This document shows, one piece after another, positions 50,436 to 60,026 of a stretch of 64,000 nt of DNA. The stretch is from assembly GCA_037953745.1 (NCBI GenBank), contig JBAKBP010004460.1, forward strand, positions 1-64,000. The letters are read 5' to 3'. Under the pieces are notes generated by a model. That model was given only the letters and a program-made list of their open reading frames with translations. It did not search any database and had not been told where the DNA came from. How positions within the stretch are numbered: position 1 is the first letter of the stretch; each line of letters starts with the position of its first letter. The stretch is from Lithodes maja (taxonomy: Eukaryota > Arthropoda > Malacostraca > Decapoda > Lithodidae). The position numbers were made by a program, and so were the translations under genes.

Positions 50436-52053
50436 GACAGAGACTGGTGGAAATCTACCCCACCCCCGGGATCTACCTGGTCATCTGGCGCCATGCCTGT
50501 ACTCCGCCCTGGAAAGAGAAAATTTCCAGGAATTAATGCTCATAAGGTTACCCCAAAATGTTTAAAAAACATGTGTCCCAAAACCGCTGGTCAACGAACC
50601 GTAGCCCTCAACCACTACTTTTCGTTTTCCTTTAGTTTCATATTAAAGATTTCAGCATATCTTTACCTGTCCAAAAGATTTAAGCAGATCTTCTGAATCT
50701 TCATAAAGATGAAGCATATCTTTATTAATGATGAAGTCTTTCAAGTATCCCTTTACACTTGAAACACTAGTAAGATGCAGGCATCTTTTTATCCCATAAA
50801 AAGTCTAAGCCTATCTTAATCTCTAATCCGACTTCTCCCAGAAGCCCTCATAGATCGCCGTCTTGAAGGCCGTGATACCCTATTGTATCAATCAATTGTT
50901 TGGCAAACCATAGCGAATTGCAAATCCGTTAATATAACCACCCGAAGGTACAACCGCCGGGTTTTATATTAAATGTCAAACCAATTGTACCTGCCCCAGA
51001 CCTCTTTGTAAAAAGGTCGCCGGGAGGGAAAGACCAATCAAACAAACAGCATTGTTTCAATGGCTTTGAAAAGCCGAGAAAACCATATCCAACAGGTGTC
51101 AGCATGATCACCTAGATAAATGTGTGGAGCCCACCTCTCCGGGAAAAACACAGGAAGCCTGATCACAGGCTCGACCACAGAGAACGCAGTTTCTGATGAG
51201 CCCTCAAGCTACCAATCTCGCCGAGGTAACTACCGATTTTAACCAACTTGACTAAAACCCGGTAAACAAAACGGCTTTCTCGGAGCAATCGAGAAAAACC
51301 GCCGGAAAGGCAACCCACACCAATCAGAACGCAATCTGATAAACATAATCAGACCCACAGTCCGAAGCTCCTGGATCAGCCAATCACAACTAATCCAGGA
51401 CACACATGACACATGAATACATTTTTTATCATAATAAACAATGAAAACACTTGCATATGTGAAAAAACTATGAGTGGCTGGCTAGGCCCAGTGAAAACGG
51501 AATAAACACTTAATGACGTCGAAACACAATCGAAAAGCACTCCATCCCACCAAAACTGGAACAGCCGCCACATCAACATCGTAGAAAAAAACCCGGGTAA
51601 CACCGACTCGGGACCCAGAAAGAACTCCACTACGTGAAGAAAAAACACCAGGAACGTCAGTATACAACAAAATAGGCTACTCCATCTGAAAGATAGCTAG
51701 AAGCCCGACATCGCGTAGTTAAAGCCTCCTAACAAGCTAGGACTAAAGATGGCTAAACACGAAAAACGGTTTCAGAGCGTCCTCAACTCGGCCACGAGGG
51801 TCCGTCCGAAATAGACGCCCCAACAAAAACGACCCAAAATACACTTGTTCTGCGAGAAAAACCACCCATGACACCCCTGCTAAGCTAAGCATTTTATGGC
51901 CTATGGTGTGATAGAGCTCTCCCTGGGATAGGGTTGTCTCTGGTGTTCTTGGGTTTGTTTGTCCCTACCTGACTCTGGCTCAGTAGTTTGTTCGTCCCTA
52001 CCAGACTCTGACTCAGTAGTTTTCTCTGGTGTTAGCAGTCCCCTTGGTATCTG
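50436..52053. other. Non-coding stretch upstream of the DIRS gag start
   Basis: No gene was recognised. It may hold the DIRS 5' terminal region, but a search by eye found no repeat shared with the 43.7-44.8 kb side. It includes the short hairpin cluster at 50645-50817. Frames of up to 90 codons lack recognisable domains. Confidence 0.45.
50645..50817 (+). repeat. Cluster of five small AAGAT...ATCTT hairpins
   Basis: AAAGATTTCAGCATATCTTT (50645-50664), AAAGATTTAAGCAGATCTT (50674-50692), AAAGATGAAGCATATCTTT (50705-50723), AAGATGCAGGCATCTT (50772-50787) and AAAGTCTAAGCCTATCTT (50800-50817). Each folds on itself around an AGCA-like loop and the sequences differ between units. Confidence 0.7.
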
Positions 52054-52331
52054 TGTAGGAATCGGTTTTTACACCATACCCGAAAGAGGATTTATGGAGC
52101 TCCGATCTTACTCTCAACCAACTGAACAATTTTACGAACACACCTAAACTTCGTTAGATGCGGGAATAGCCTCCCGAAAATATCAAGCCCTGGCATGGGC
52201 TTGAACTCGGGACCCTTGGGTTGTGAGGCAAACACCAGTTAGACCAATAGAGATATCCCCCTTGGCCTGGTCGGCTCAAGGTATTTCCGCATCCGGTTCT
52301 GTTTAGGCTAACCTATTTTCACTGACTTTAC
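52054..52331 (-). repeat. 278-bp repeat with a tRNA-like head, copy 1
   Basis: Shares TGTAGGAATCGG, ACACCATACCCGAAAGAGGA and GATGCGGGAATAGCCTC with 52598-52875. At 52190-52250 it has (reverse) a degenerate tRNA shape with CCCGAGTTCAAGCCC as B box. Probably a tRNA-derived SINE. Confidence 0.75.
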
Positions 52332-52597
52332 ACTACTTCACCTTCCGGGAAGCGAAGGCTCCGAACGAACAGAGAGGAACAAGCCTGAGCCGAAACGACC
52401 GTGAGTCCGTCAGAGAGACGATAGGGAATGGTGAGTCAACTTCATTGAGCGGCACACACACAAGGCACCTTGTGCTACACAGGCACACTAACGGCCCAGT
52501 TGGCAACTCGCTTGAGCGGCCGGCAACTCCACAACCCAACCCAACCCAAGCGAGTCTCACTACACCCCCTGTTCTCTCCTATCCCCTTCCTTGTCCT

Positions 52598-52875
52598 GTA
52601 GGAATCGGATTTTACACCATACCCGAAAGAGGATTTATGGAGCTCCGATCTTACTCTCAACCATCTGAACAATTTTACCAGTACACCTAACTTCATTAGA
52701 TGCGGGAATAGCCTCACGAAAATATGCCAGGGCCTGGGATTGAACTCGGGACCCTTGGGCTATGAGGCGAACACTCTACCAGTGTCACCAAGAAAGATAT
52801 CTCTCTTGGCAAGGTCGGTTCAAGTTATTTCCGCATCCGGTCTGTTATAGGCTAACCTATTTTCACTGACTTTAC
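52598..52875 (-). repeat. 278-bp repeat with a tRNA-like head, copy 2
   Basis: Direct copy of 52054-52331. Here the tRNA-like part (52731-52790, - strand) is better: TGGTAGAGTGTTCGCCTCAT AGCCCAAGGG then CCCGAGTTCAATCCC, with A box, anticodon-like loop and B box. It is not called as a tRNA gene because it sits inside a repeat and the acceptor stem is not paired. Confidence 0.75.
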
Positions 52876-53039
52876 ATCTGAAAGGGATGTTTCCGGGTGG
52901 ATGGGACTCGACAGCCTTGGTGGGCAACCCATCTAGGGGAATAAACCCTAAACAAATTACCGATGGGCGACATGCTAATCGGTGTCACTTGCAGGTGGCG
53001 ATCTTTGTAACAGATAGATAGATAGATATGATGCCCAGA

Positions 53040-53690
53040 TCCTTCTCCTGCGTTGAGTTTTCCTGCATTGTCCCCTTCAACTAGTACTCTGCCTGCTGGT
53101 TGTCATGGACAACATGCATGGTCTTGCACTTACCAACATTAAAAGACAGCAGCCACTTCTTGCTCCAGCTGCCTAGACGCTTCATGTCGCGCTGTAGGGT
53201 TTCGACATCATCTTCGGTCGTGATGATCTTGTAGATTTTTGCATCATCTGCAAACAAGCTGGCTGCTGACTCAAGATCGTTGACTAGATCATTAAAATAA
53301 ACAAGGAAGAGTACTGGTCTGAGCAAGGGAACTCCACTTATAATGGATAACCACTCTGATGCCGAAATCCTGATGTTCACCCGGTGGTACCTATCAGTAA
53401 GAAAGCTCTTAGTCCACTGCAATATTTTTCCTCCTATGCACAATGCCTACAGCTTGATGTTCAGCCTTTGATGGGGAACTCGGTCGAACGCTTTTTCACA
53501 GTCCAGGTAATTACTGTCAACGCATTGCCCTTTATCTACAGCATTGACCAGGTCATCCAGGTAACATAGCATGTTGATGAGGCAACTCCATTTACTCCTG
53601 ATGTCATGTTGTGCATCACTAATTATGTTCTCTGATAAGTGATTCACAATATCTTCAAGAATGATGCCCTCAAGCAACTTTGATGCTATG
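53040..53690 (-). mobile_element. CR1-like LINE fragment (reverse transcriptase part)
   Basis: On the - strand, in shifting frames: YLDCEKAFDRVPHQRLNIKL (53447-53677), ILQWTKSFLTDRYHRVNI, SGVPLLRPVLFLVYFNDL, SLFADDAKIYKII, LGSWSKKWLLSFNVGKCKTM (53081-53443), then EKDLGII and a (TATC)n run where it ends. Type resembles CR1/Rex-like RTs. Stops and a frameshift make it non-functional. Confidence 0.82.
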
Positions 53691-54335
53691 CTGGTTAGTT
53701 ACACTGGTCTATAGTTAAGGGGTTCTGCTTTGCTGCCTTTCTTGAAGAACGTCGATATTATCACCCTTCTCTGGTCACTCAGGACAAACCCCAGTATCCA
53801 AGGATGTTCGAAATACATCCAAGAGTGGAAACATTCAGAAGTTGCCAAACCAGAGTTACTAAAAAAAGTTCCCTTGAAAATTTATCTCGTGTGAATCAGT
53901 GTTGGGACAGGTTCACCACCCAATTCCAATAAATATAGTGGCTATCATAATGTACAACGGCTATCATAATTTATAACGTTACTTATACTTGTATAATTAT
54001 GAACTTCGTATTCAGCTTTGGAGCCTTGGTTTACTTAAACCAATCATGACTTCTTATGACAGGAATAAGAGAAGAACAGCACAGCAATGTAACATTAATG
54101 TATCAGGGATAAAGCCAGCGATCAGGAATTAATTAAGAAAATTAAACTTTTGCTCACTTATATCTCTTATATCTTAATCACATCCTGGGACTGTTTACCA
54201 GGCCGCTCATATTCCCCTCTACTTAATCAGAGAGAGGAACAGCCCACCAATAGAAATGATTGGCTAGTTCACCAGAATAAGACAACAAGAGGACAGAGTG
54301 GACTGTAGAAATGAGACAAAGATGGTTGTAGTTGA

Positions 54336-54473
54336 TCAAGCCACTACTGCAGCCTTGGAACTTTTTGTAGGCCGCTCGTATCCTCCTCTGATCTTGTCGA
54401 GGTGAGAGCCGATGAAGGGCAGCAGCAGCGGCACCTTCAGTAGCAGCGTCAGGAAGCACAGGGGTACCAAGAT
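54336..54473 (-). CDS. Candidate last exon of an unidentified membrane protein
   Basis: After an acceptor-like CTCTCGACAG, reads ILVPLCFLTLLLKVPLLLPF IGSHLDKIRGGYERPTKSS and stops at TGA (54336-54338). One strong hydrophobic segment is followed by a short charged tail, as at the end of a receptor or transporter. The family is not recognised. It could be the last exon of the receptor-like gene suggested at 56708-56923, but this is a guess based on strand and proximity. A diverged family-c TTAA remnant lies just upstream (54490-54610). Confidence 0.35.
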   Translation of the reverse strand: MLVPLCFLTLLLKVPLLLPFIGSHLDKIRGGYERPTKSSKAAVVA

Positions 54474-55033
54474 CTGTCGAGAGGCATTCAGTAATAACCC
54501 TTTTAATATTATGATGCTTTTATTTTATTCTGGCTATCTGTAGATGACATTTATGTAGTTTAAGAAGAGTCTATGAGAGACGATTTATCAAATTTAGGAA
54601 GAATTTATGGTTTGAATTCGATATATAGGCTACCTATGGTCTTAACTGTGCTCCATGCAGTAAGGTCCTCCAAGAAAAGCCTACATGCTTATGCTTATGC
54701 TCTAACTTAATTTTATAGTTCAGGATATGAGATTGGCAAAGCCCTTCCAACAAGTTTACGAATGCAATCCATAATATTACCCAGGCGATGTTTGTTAAGA
54801 AGAACCTATGTATACAAAGGAGTACAAAGGAAGTCAAGCAACAACAGATCTAGCGACCCCTCGAGGTTACTTGCTCTCTAAATCACTGCTGTTCAAAGAG
54901 TCCAACAGTGCTTCAGAGAGGGTAAGGGACAATTGGAAACACTGCCTTAAGACCAATGTCCTTGACAGGGTTAGGAGATGTTAGTAGGGAACAATTTGGG
55001 TTAATAACATAACACAATGTATCTGAAAAATAG

Positions 55034-55690
55034 TCATTCATTTACAAATGCAATCAGTCGTGGGTTTAAGGCAAGGTGCTTGTCTTGGTGATGTTTAAAG
55101 GAATCAACAGTGCTGCAGTCTATAACATCTCGAGGAAGCCGATTCCACAAGTTCACAACTCGATTGAAGAAGAAATTCTTAGACTTGTGCGAGTTAAAAG
55201 ATTTACCAATAATTTTGCAACCATTTCCCCGTGTGTAGGTTGATTGGTCGACCATAAAGTACTTATAAAAGCTCACATTGTCGATGCCTTTGATGATTTA
55301 GAAGACTTGAATTAGGTCACCTCTTAATCTGCGCTGGGTTAAAGGTATCATTTTGGTAACTCTACGTTGAACTTGTTCAAGTATATCGATATCTTTTTGG
55401 TAGTAGGGGCACCACGATTGAACGCAATATTCCAGAAGAGGACGGACTAGGGAATTGTAAAGTGTGAAGATTACATCTTTGGATTTATGCTCGAATGACC
55501 TGCCTTTGAAGCCAATTATTTTATTTGCCTTCTTAACAACTTTTGAACATAGTTGACTGGGTTTTAGGTTACTCGATATTGTTATTCCCAAATCAGTTTC
55601 TCTGTCTACACTCTTAAGCTGAGTGCCATTCATTGAATAGTTTGCTTTCTCATTTGGGAGGTAACTAAGGACTGCGGAGGACCAGCCCAG
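55034..55690 (-). mobile_element. CR1-like LINE fragment (C-terminal part)
   Basis: On the - strand: NYSMNGTQLKSVDRETDLGI, KANKIIGFKGRSFEHKS, PLLEYCVQSWCPYYQKDIDI LEQVQRRVTKM, RRLRGDLIQVF, then (55034-55276) SKNFFFNRVVNLWNRLPRDV. It is the domain that normally follows the RT, but here it lies on the 5' side of the RT fragment at 53040, so these are two separate insertions or a rearrangement. Confidence 0.82.
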
Positions 55691-55788
55691 GTAGTGTTGC
55701 ACCAATAAGGGTTAAGTTTTGATGTTTGCCAATAATCTTACGTGTACTCTACAGATAATATAGACGCAGTGAGGTCTGTTAATCCTAC

Positions 55789-55860
55789 CTGCATTCCACT
55801 GAAAGATGAAGACACAATGACGCTAGCTAAGAAGAGCATCTATGTTGGGCACATTGAGTT
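55789..55860 (-). pseudogene. Exon-like relic homologous to the end of the exon at 56708
   Basis: On the - strand ...CATTGTGTCTTCATCTTTCA GTGGAATGCAG is followed by a donor GTAGGA. It matches the end of exon 56708-56923 (GCATCTTCATCGTCAGTGGA GTTCAG/GTAAAG). Another piece matching that exon's front (YLGWSSAVL) lies at 55655-55705, joined to the CR1 fragment. Confidence 0.5.
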
Positions 55861-56159
55861 CCTTAAACTTGGTTCAAATTATATATGAATATGTCCGATA
55901 ATATAGGAGGAGGTTGTAGACAGCAGCTATTCAAAATCAAATAAGTACTCTTGGGGAAAACTTTATATTTAGTTTAAGGATTGCTAGACGTCCTGTTTCA
56001 CCACATGGCCACATTTGTGTCCATTTCTTTCTGTGCCTCAGTTGCACAGAGAGCATTTCTAGCTTGGTCTTAAGATACATAGGCTACACTCTCTAAATTT
56101 CTTACATAAAACCATATTCAGTACACTCCTTACACTAACTTAAATAAATTATAATATCT

Positions 56160-56218
56160 TGAGTCGGCCACCCCCAGCTATGGGGTATGTGCCTGAGTAT
56201 ATATAGTATATACATATA
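56160..56218 (+). mobile_element. SINE T tail fragment
   Basis: GAGTCGGCCACCCCCAGCTA TGGGGTATGTGCCTGAG then TATATA repeats: the 3' end of SINE T only. Confidence 0.65.
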
Positions 56219-56364
56219 TACATGATTTTATGTTGGCGTATGGATGCTGCGACCCCATCACCCGCCACTTCAGTGGTGCTATCAGCATCTGTAGCAGTGG
56301 TCCTGTGGTCTCTCTCTTCAGAACACTATTATGTCCAGTGTGGTGCCAGCAAGGGTCCCCGCAG

Positions 56365-56640
56365 GGGTAAAGCATACCAGTTAATGAAACTGCTGTCCAA
56401 CTTAATAAAGATGCAGCGAGGATTGTTAAGATGTAATTGTATGATGGTAATTATGGTCATGTGTGTGGTGAGAAGCAGGACTGAGCACGAGCTAAAATAA
56501 CACTTCACCACCGAGAGATAAAGTCTATGTTAGCTAATGGTTTTACCTGGTTCCAGTGATGATAAAAATGTAATGAGGTTTGTTCAGGAGAGCAATAGTT
56601 CCTCATACTTAATTCAATATATACGTGGCAAGACTCTTAA
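56365..56640 (-). pseudogene. Two more relic copies of the same receptor-like exon
   Basis: On the - strand, 56547-56615 reads LLNKPHYIFIITGT with donor GTAAAA at 56546-56545, and 56365-56480 reads SVLLLTTHMTIITII and LNNPRCIFI. Both match the exon at 56708-56923 (SSVVLVTTHMTVANI, LLNKPKCIFIVSGVQ). The second has lost its donor. Confidence 0.55.
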
Positions 56641-56707
56641 TTGCCACACATTTAAGATTAAGATTTTATTTACCTAAGAAAAAGCCTCTTGTAGTTTATA
56701 ACTTTAC

Positions 56708-56923
56708 CTGAACTCCACTGACGATGAAGATGCATTTAGGTTTATTAAGAAGCCCCTGAATGTTGGCTACGGTCATGTGTGTGGTGACGAGGACAACCGA
56801 GGACCAGCCAAGGTATCGCTGTACCACAGAGAACTCCCGCCACGTCAGACTGGTGGATACAGAAGGCAGTGACGTTATGCCCAGGATCACCAACACTGCC
56901 AGCAGTAGCACGCCTGGAGACAT
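56708..56923 (-). CDS. Candidate first coding exon of a secreted or receptor protein
   Basis: On the - strand, starts with ATG: MSPGVLLLAVLVILGITSLP SVST is a textbook signal peptide. It is followed by LTWREFSVVQRYLGWSSVVL VTTHMTVANIQG and LLNKPKCIFIVSGVQ, ending at CAG before GTAAAG, a good donor. The GWSSVVLVTTH type of sequence recalls the extracellular ligand-binding region of ionotropic-receptor-like proteins, but this is only a resemblance. At least three partial copies lie just downstream (56365-56640, 55789-55860), so the locus has a history of tandem exon duplication. Confidence 0.5.
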
Positions 56924-57264
56924 TAATTTCGTTATTCGGTAGTATCATCTACAGACAAAATAATTATAGTATATTATTTGGTAAGGTGAAACTGCAAGAA
57001 ATAATGAGCAACCCACATCCCATATAGTCTATGACCCAGATTCCACAATTTCACAAATTAGTAACATGCAATGTGCCCAAATGAAGTCTAAGCTCCAATA
57101 AATGGTTAGTGCTAAGTGATGTAGGTATTGTACTTAATGACCTCGAAATAACATCTCCACAACAATATGGACAATGACTTGTAGACTACTATATTATTAT
57201 TACCACTACTACTATTATATAAATACTACTACCTGTACTACTAGTCTACTACTACTACTAAGAA

Positions 57265-57640
57265 TATTTATACAGTATAAAATACGAGAGAAGGCAAAAG
57301 AGTCGCGAGACAGCAACAACCTGAAGAAGAAAGAAAGAAAACGGAAAGAACAACAAGAACGCGAAGACGCCAAAAAGATAGAAGGAGAGAGAGACAGAAA
57401 ATGGGAGATACGCAAGAATGGGAAGCGATACCAAAGCCCCAAGAAATCAGGACAAATGCCATCAGGGAAGTTGCCTCACCACCCAAGGAAAGGTGACACA
57501 AACACCACATATCCAAGAAGCTCCATAAATCAGCCAAGAGATGCCGCAGCCCAGAGGAGCCCCGGAGACGAAGTGAGCCAAATAATACCCCAGCCCTGAT
57601 GCCCGCCAAATTCAAAGGAGAGCGCTTGGACCATTCTCGC
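57265..57640 (+). other. Open frame with a highly charged Lys/Arg/Glu stretch, probably not a gene
   Basis: A 141-codon frame (57174-57599) contains KKKERKRKEQQEREDAKKIE and a Pro/Ser/Gln-rich end. It follows a TAC/TAT repeat that yields poly-Tyr. Composition suggests repeat-derived coding or chance. No homologue recognised. Confidence 0.25.
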
Positions 57641-57906
57641 TCTATGACATGCTATAGGCGAAACCAGCACAGGGCAGACAGGGAGGAGTTGGAGTAGTTT
57701 CCAATTCCTAGGTGCAACATGATATACCCATACCAGGGTCAGTGCAGTCAGACATCATCTAGCACTATCCAATGTCCTGGTCTAAATCCAATTGCCCATG
57801 CATGTGCACTGGTCAACGCAAGAAGATACATAGACTTGGAGCTTCCTAAACTGCCCTACTTGCCTAAAGACAGTAAAGGAGGAATTGTATAATAACGACA
57901 AGTTGT

Positions 57907-58365
57907 CAGTACACTGGCCGTACGAGTCTAGTTATTGTGCAGATCATGGGTAATGACTTACTGCCAGTACACTGGTCCGAGTAGTCTGTTGAGCCCGGTT
58001 CTTGAGCTTTAGCTTGCTGCCAGTACACTGGTTCGCATAGCCTGCTACAACTCAGTCCCTGGGTATTGACCCAAACCCTACCGATAAATTGTTAGGTGGA
58101 CAGTACACTGGTCCGAGCCGCCTAACAGATTCTGTGGCCCTCCCCGATTTGGGTATCGGTAGTTGTCCAGGCTATAAGGACTTCTCCCTTAGTTGAGAGA
58201 GGAATTGCTAGGTGGGCAGTACACTGGTCTGCGCTGCCTAGTAAGTTCTCTAACCCTTCAGGCTTGGGTAAAGGCTGTCACCAGTACACTGGTCAGTGTG
58301 TAGCCTGAGACTTGAGTATAGGAGTTGCTAGATTGCCAGTACACTGGTCCGTGCTCCCTAGTAAC
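57907..58365. repeat. Seven stem-loop units sharing the core CAGTACACTGG
   Basis: The 11-mer CAGTACACTGG occurs exactly seven times, starting at 57907, 57965, 58021, 58101, 58217, 58282 and 58337, usually followed by TCCG. Between cores the sequence is not a simple tandem repeat. Instead, the flanks of most cores are complementary to each other and differ from unit to unit, for example GTTAGGTGG/CCGCCTAAC (58091-58099, 58118-58126), CTACCGATA/TATCGGTAG (58078-58086, 58154-58162), TCAGGCT/AGCCTGA (58258-58264, 58302-58308) and GTTGCTAG/CTAGTAAC (58324-58331, 58358-58365). The core itself (CCAG.TACA.CTGG) can pair. No known RNA family recognised. Confidence 0.85.
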
Positions 58366-58421
58366 TTGTTCGAGCCCTCCCCCCTACCTCTCAACACCTG
58401 GATGGTAAGAAGCCAACTCAC

Positions 58422-58529
58422 CGCTGTGTCGACACCGGCTGGGGACGTTGTCGGAGGACCACCCACCATCAATCCTGACGTTGAAGCCATTACAAGGACG
58501 AGTCCGAGGAAGATCAGATGTTGGACCAT
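58422..58529 (-). CDS. Candidate signal-peptide exon
   Basis: On the - strand: ATG, MVQHLIFLGLVLVMASTSG (hydrophobic signal peptide), LMVGGPPTTSPAGVDTA, then donor GTGAGT right after GCG. It ends in phase 0, which does not match the phase needed by the exon at 56913, so it does not splice directly to that exon. It may be a first exon of a different transcript. The stem-loop cluster lies just inside its downstream intron. Confidence 0.45.
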
Positions 58530-58726
58530 GGCACCAGAACGAAGAACTTAACTTGTTGAAGGCTATATAACAGACCTCCCTTCTCACTTGCTAGGCCTCT
58601 ATAGATAAGGATACAAACCACATGTATCTATCGTTATAAAATAGAATATTTTGTACATGAACTCCATGTAAGATCCAGTATGATAATATTTGACTTTATA
58701 GCCACCCACACCTATACAGTGATAAA

Positions 58727-59131
58727 AACTGGTGATGGGCTGGTCTATCAGAGTGAGAACTGAGCGATCTCTGCCATACCCATAGCTTACTCTGACTGTT
58801 CCTTTTACTTATATATTTTCTAGATCTCAAGTGACGGCGTCTCTTCCCAATCTACCAAGATTGGAAGCCAAAGCGTCACATTTTTTCCTTTGCCCCTCAG
58901 CTTTCTCTTCATAATTGCTGAGGGGCACAGGGCCCTGGGTGGGGCTTTGGTTTCCCGGGCGTTTTTGTCGCCCTCTTCAGCTCCCCGCCATGGAGTGGCT
59001 TCGGTCACCCATGCTTTATTGTGGTCGGCTGGGATGGTACTGTGGGGGCACTCGGTTATGGCCTTAGTCTTGCTCGGGGCCTTGGGGCTGTTCGGCCAGG
59101 CAGCTTGGGGAACAACAACAACAACAACAAC
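58727..59131 (+). mobile_element. SINE family S, copy 1, with perfect 13-bp target duplication
   Basis: Flanked by ATACAGTGATAAA at 58714-58726 and 59132-59144. Head: CTGGTGATGGGCTGGTCTAT CAGAGTGAG. The middle (AAGCCAAAGCGTCACA... GGGGCACAGGGCCCTGGG) resembles the 5' end of LINE G (59565-59620). The 3' end GGGGCTGTTCGGCCAGGCAG CTTGGGGAACAACAAC is that of LINE G. It looks like a non-autonomous composite using LINE G machinery. Its apparent ORF (58890-59195) ends LGLFGQAA because it copies the LINE coding end. Confidence 0.9.
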
Positions 59132-59615
59132 ATACAGTGATAAATGTAAAATCAACCCCAGTTACACTATCTTTCCATACCCAGTGACCAAGTGATTTGT
59201 GATTATTTTAGAGTGTTTACGTTTCATTCCATGCTAAATTCGTTCGACAAGTGCTTCCGTGACTTGTTTAAATCTAAGTGCGCTTTTTAGAATACCAATA
59301 TATCAGTGATAAACTGTTATTCAAGAGACACTCAGTGATTTATTAATATTTGTTGTGTTTAATTTCTTTGCTATTTCAAAGGAGCAGTGTCTTAATACTT
59401 ACGATTTATCTTAGCTCCGGGGTATATAATTCCATGTCCATGATTTTGTGTATTCTATTTATGCCATTCTATATGTGAACAATTAGTCAAGTAAGCCATC
59501 ATAAGCTGTTATCTTTACTGATTATAATAACTATAATCCGGCCGGCCGCGGGGAGCAGTTTCGGGAGCCAAACCGTCACAACCATCCCCTGCCCCCTCCC
59601 TGGGGGCACGGGTCC

Positions 59616-60026
59616 TTGGAGCGGCTTCGGTCGCGCCGGGAATTTCCACACCTCTCACACCACACACACACACATCACACAGTTTTTCCTACACCGAGAA
59701 ATGACTCTCCGGCTGTCATTTCTCGAAGACTTCTTCTAGCCGGAGACATTGAGAGCAACCCAGGACCCACGTACACATACATATGTCCAACTTGCTCAAA
59801 ACCCATCACTTCGAGTCGCCATACTAAGGGTTCAGTTCTCTGCAATTCATGCGGGAACTGGACCCACTTCACCTGCACAACACTTGCCTCCAAGAAACAC
59901 TACACAAACACCTGGACCTGTTCCTCATGCCCCTCCCTCTCCCAGTCAAATCCCTCACCTAAAACACGTCCACCTCTCCTCCCCAACCCACCTAACCTTC
60001 CCATATCATCCACTCCCCCCCCCTAA
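59616..60026 (+). CDS. LINE G N-terminal ORF: 2A-like peptide followed by a PHD-like zinc finger
   Basis: The frame is open from upstream of 59541; no in-frame ATG was found before the motif (59616 is TTG), so initiation is uncertain. RRLLLAGDIESNPGP (2A motif D-x-E-x-N-P-G-P) is followed directly by YICPTCSKPI, GSVLCNSCGNWTHFTC and WTCSSC, a PHD-type zinc finger. The N-terminal part before 2A is rich in Arg, then His/Thr. It ends in a Pro-rich stretch where a run of eight C near 60014 shifts the frame into the endonuclease. A direct repeat (CGTCCACCTCTCCTCCC.AA, about 59965 and 60028) lies at the junction. Confidence 0.85.
   Translation: MERLRSRREFPHLSHHTHTHHTVFPTPRNDSPAVISRRLLLAGDIESNPGPTYTYICPTCSKPITSSRHTKGSVLCNSCGNWTHFTCTTLASKKHYTNTWTCSSCPSLSQSNPSPKTRPPLLPNPPNLPISSTPPP
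59745..59768 (+). promoter_or_regulatory. 2A-like ribosome-skipping motif GDIESNPGP in LINE G
   Basis: GAC ATT GAG AGC AAC CCA GGA CCC encodes DIESNPGP, matching the D-x-E-x-N-P-G-P consensus, preceded by LLLAG. 2A sequences make the ribosome skip the Gly-Pro bond, releasing the upstream peptide and continuing translation. They are known in several non-LTR families as well as viruses. Here skipping would release the N-terminal peptide and leave the PHD-endonuclease-RT protein starting with Pro. Confidence 0.88.

Noticed and set aside
52054..52875. Direct 278-bp repeats as LTRs of a small retrotransposon
   Set aside because: The interior is only 266 bp with no primer site or coding region, and each repeat has its own tRNA-like head, which fits SINEs better.
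57907..58365. Seven-copy CAGTACACTGG cluster as a CRISPR array
   Set aside because: Repeats are only 11-12 bp, spacing varies from 55 to 116 bp, no cas genes are near, and the window is eukaryotic.
58890..59195. 101-codon frame as a host gene
   Set aside because: It falls inside SINE S with a clean target duplication, and its C-terminus merely copies the LINE G coding end.
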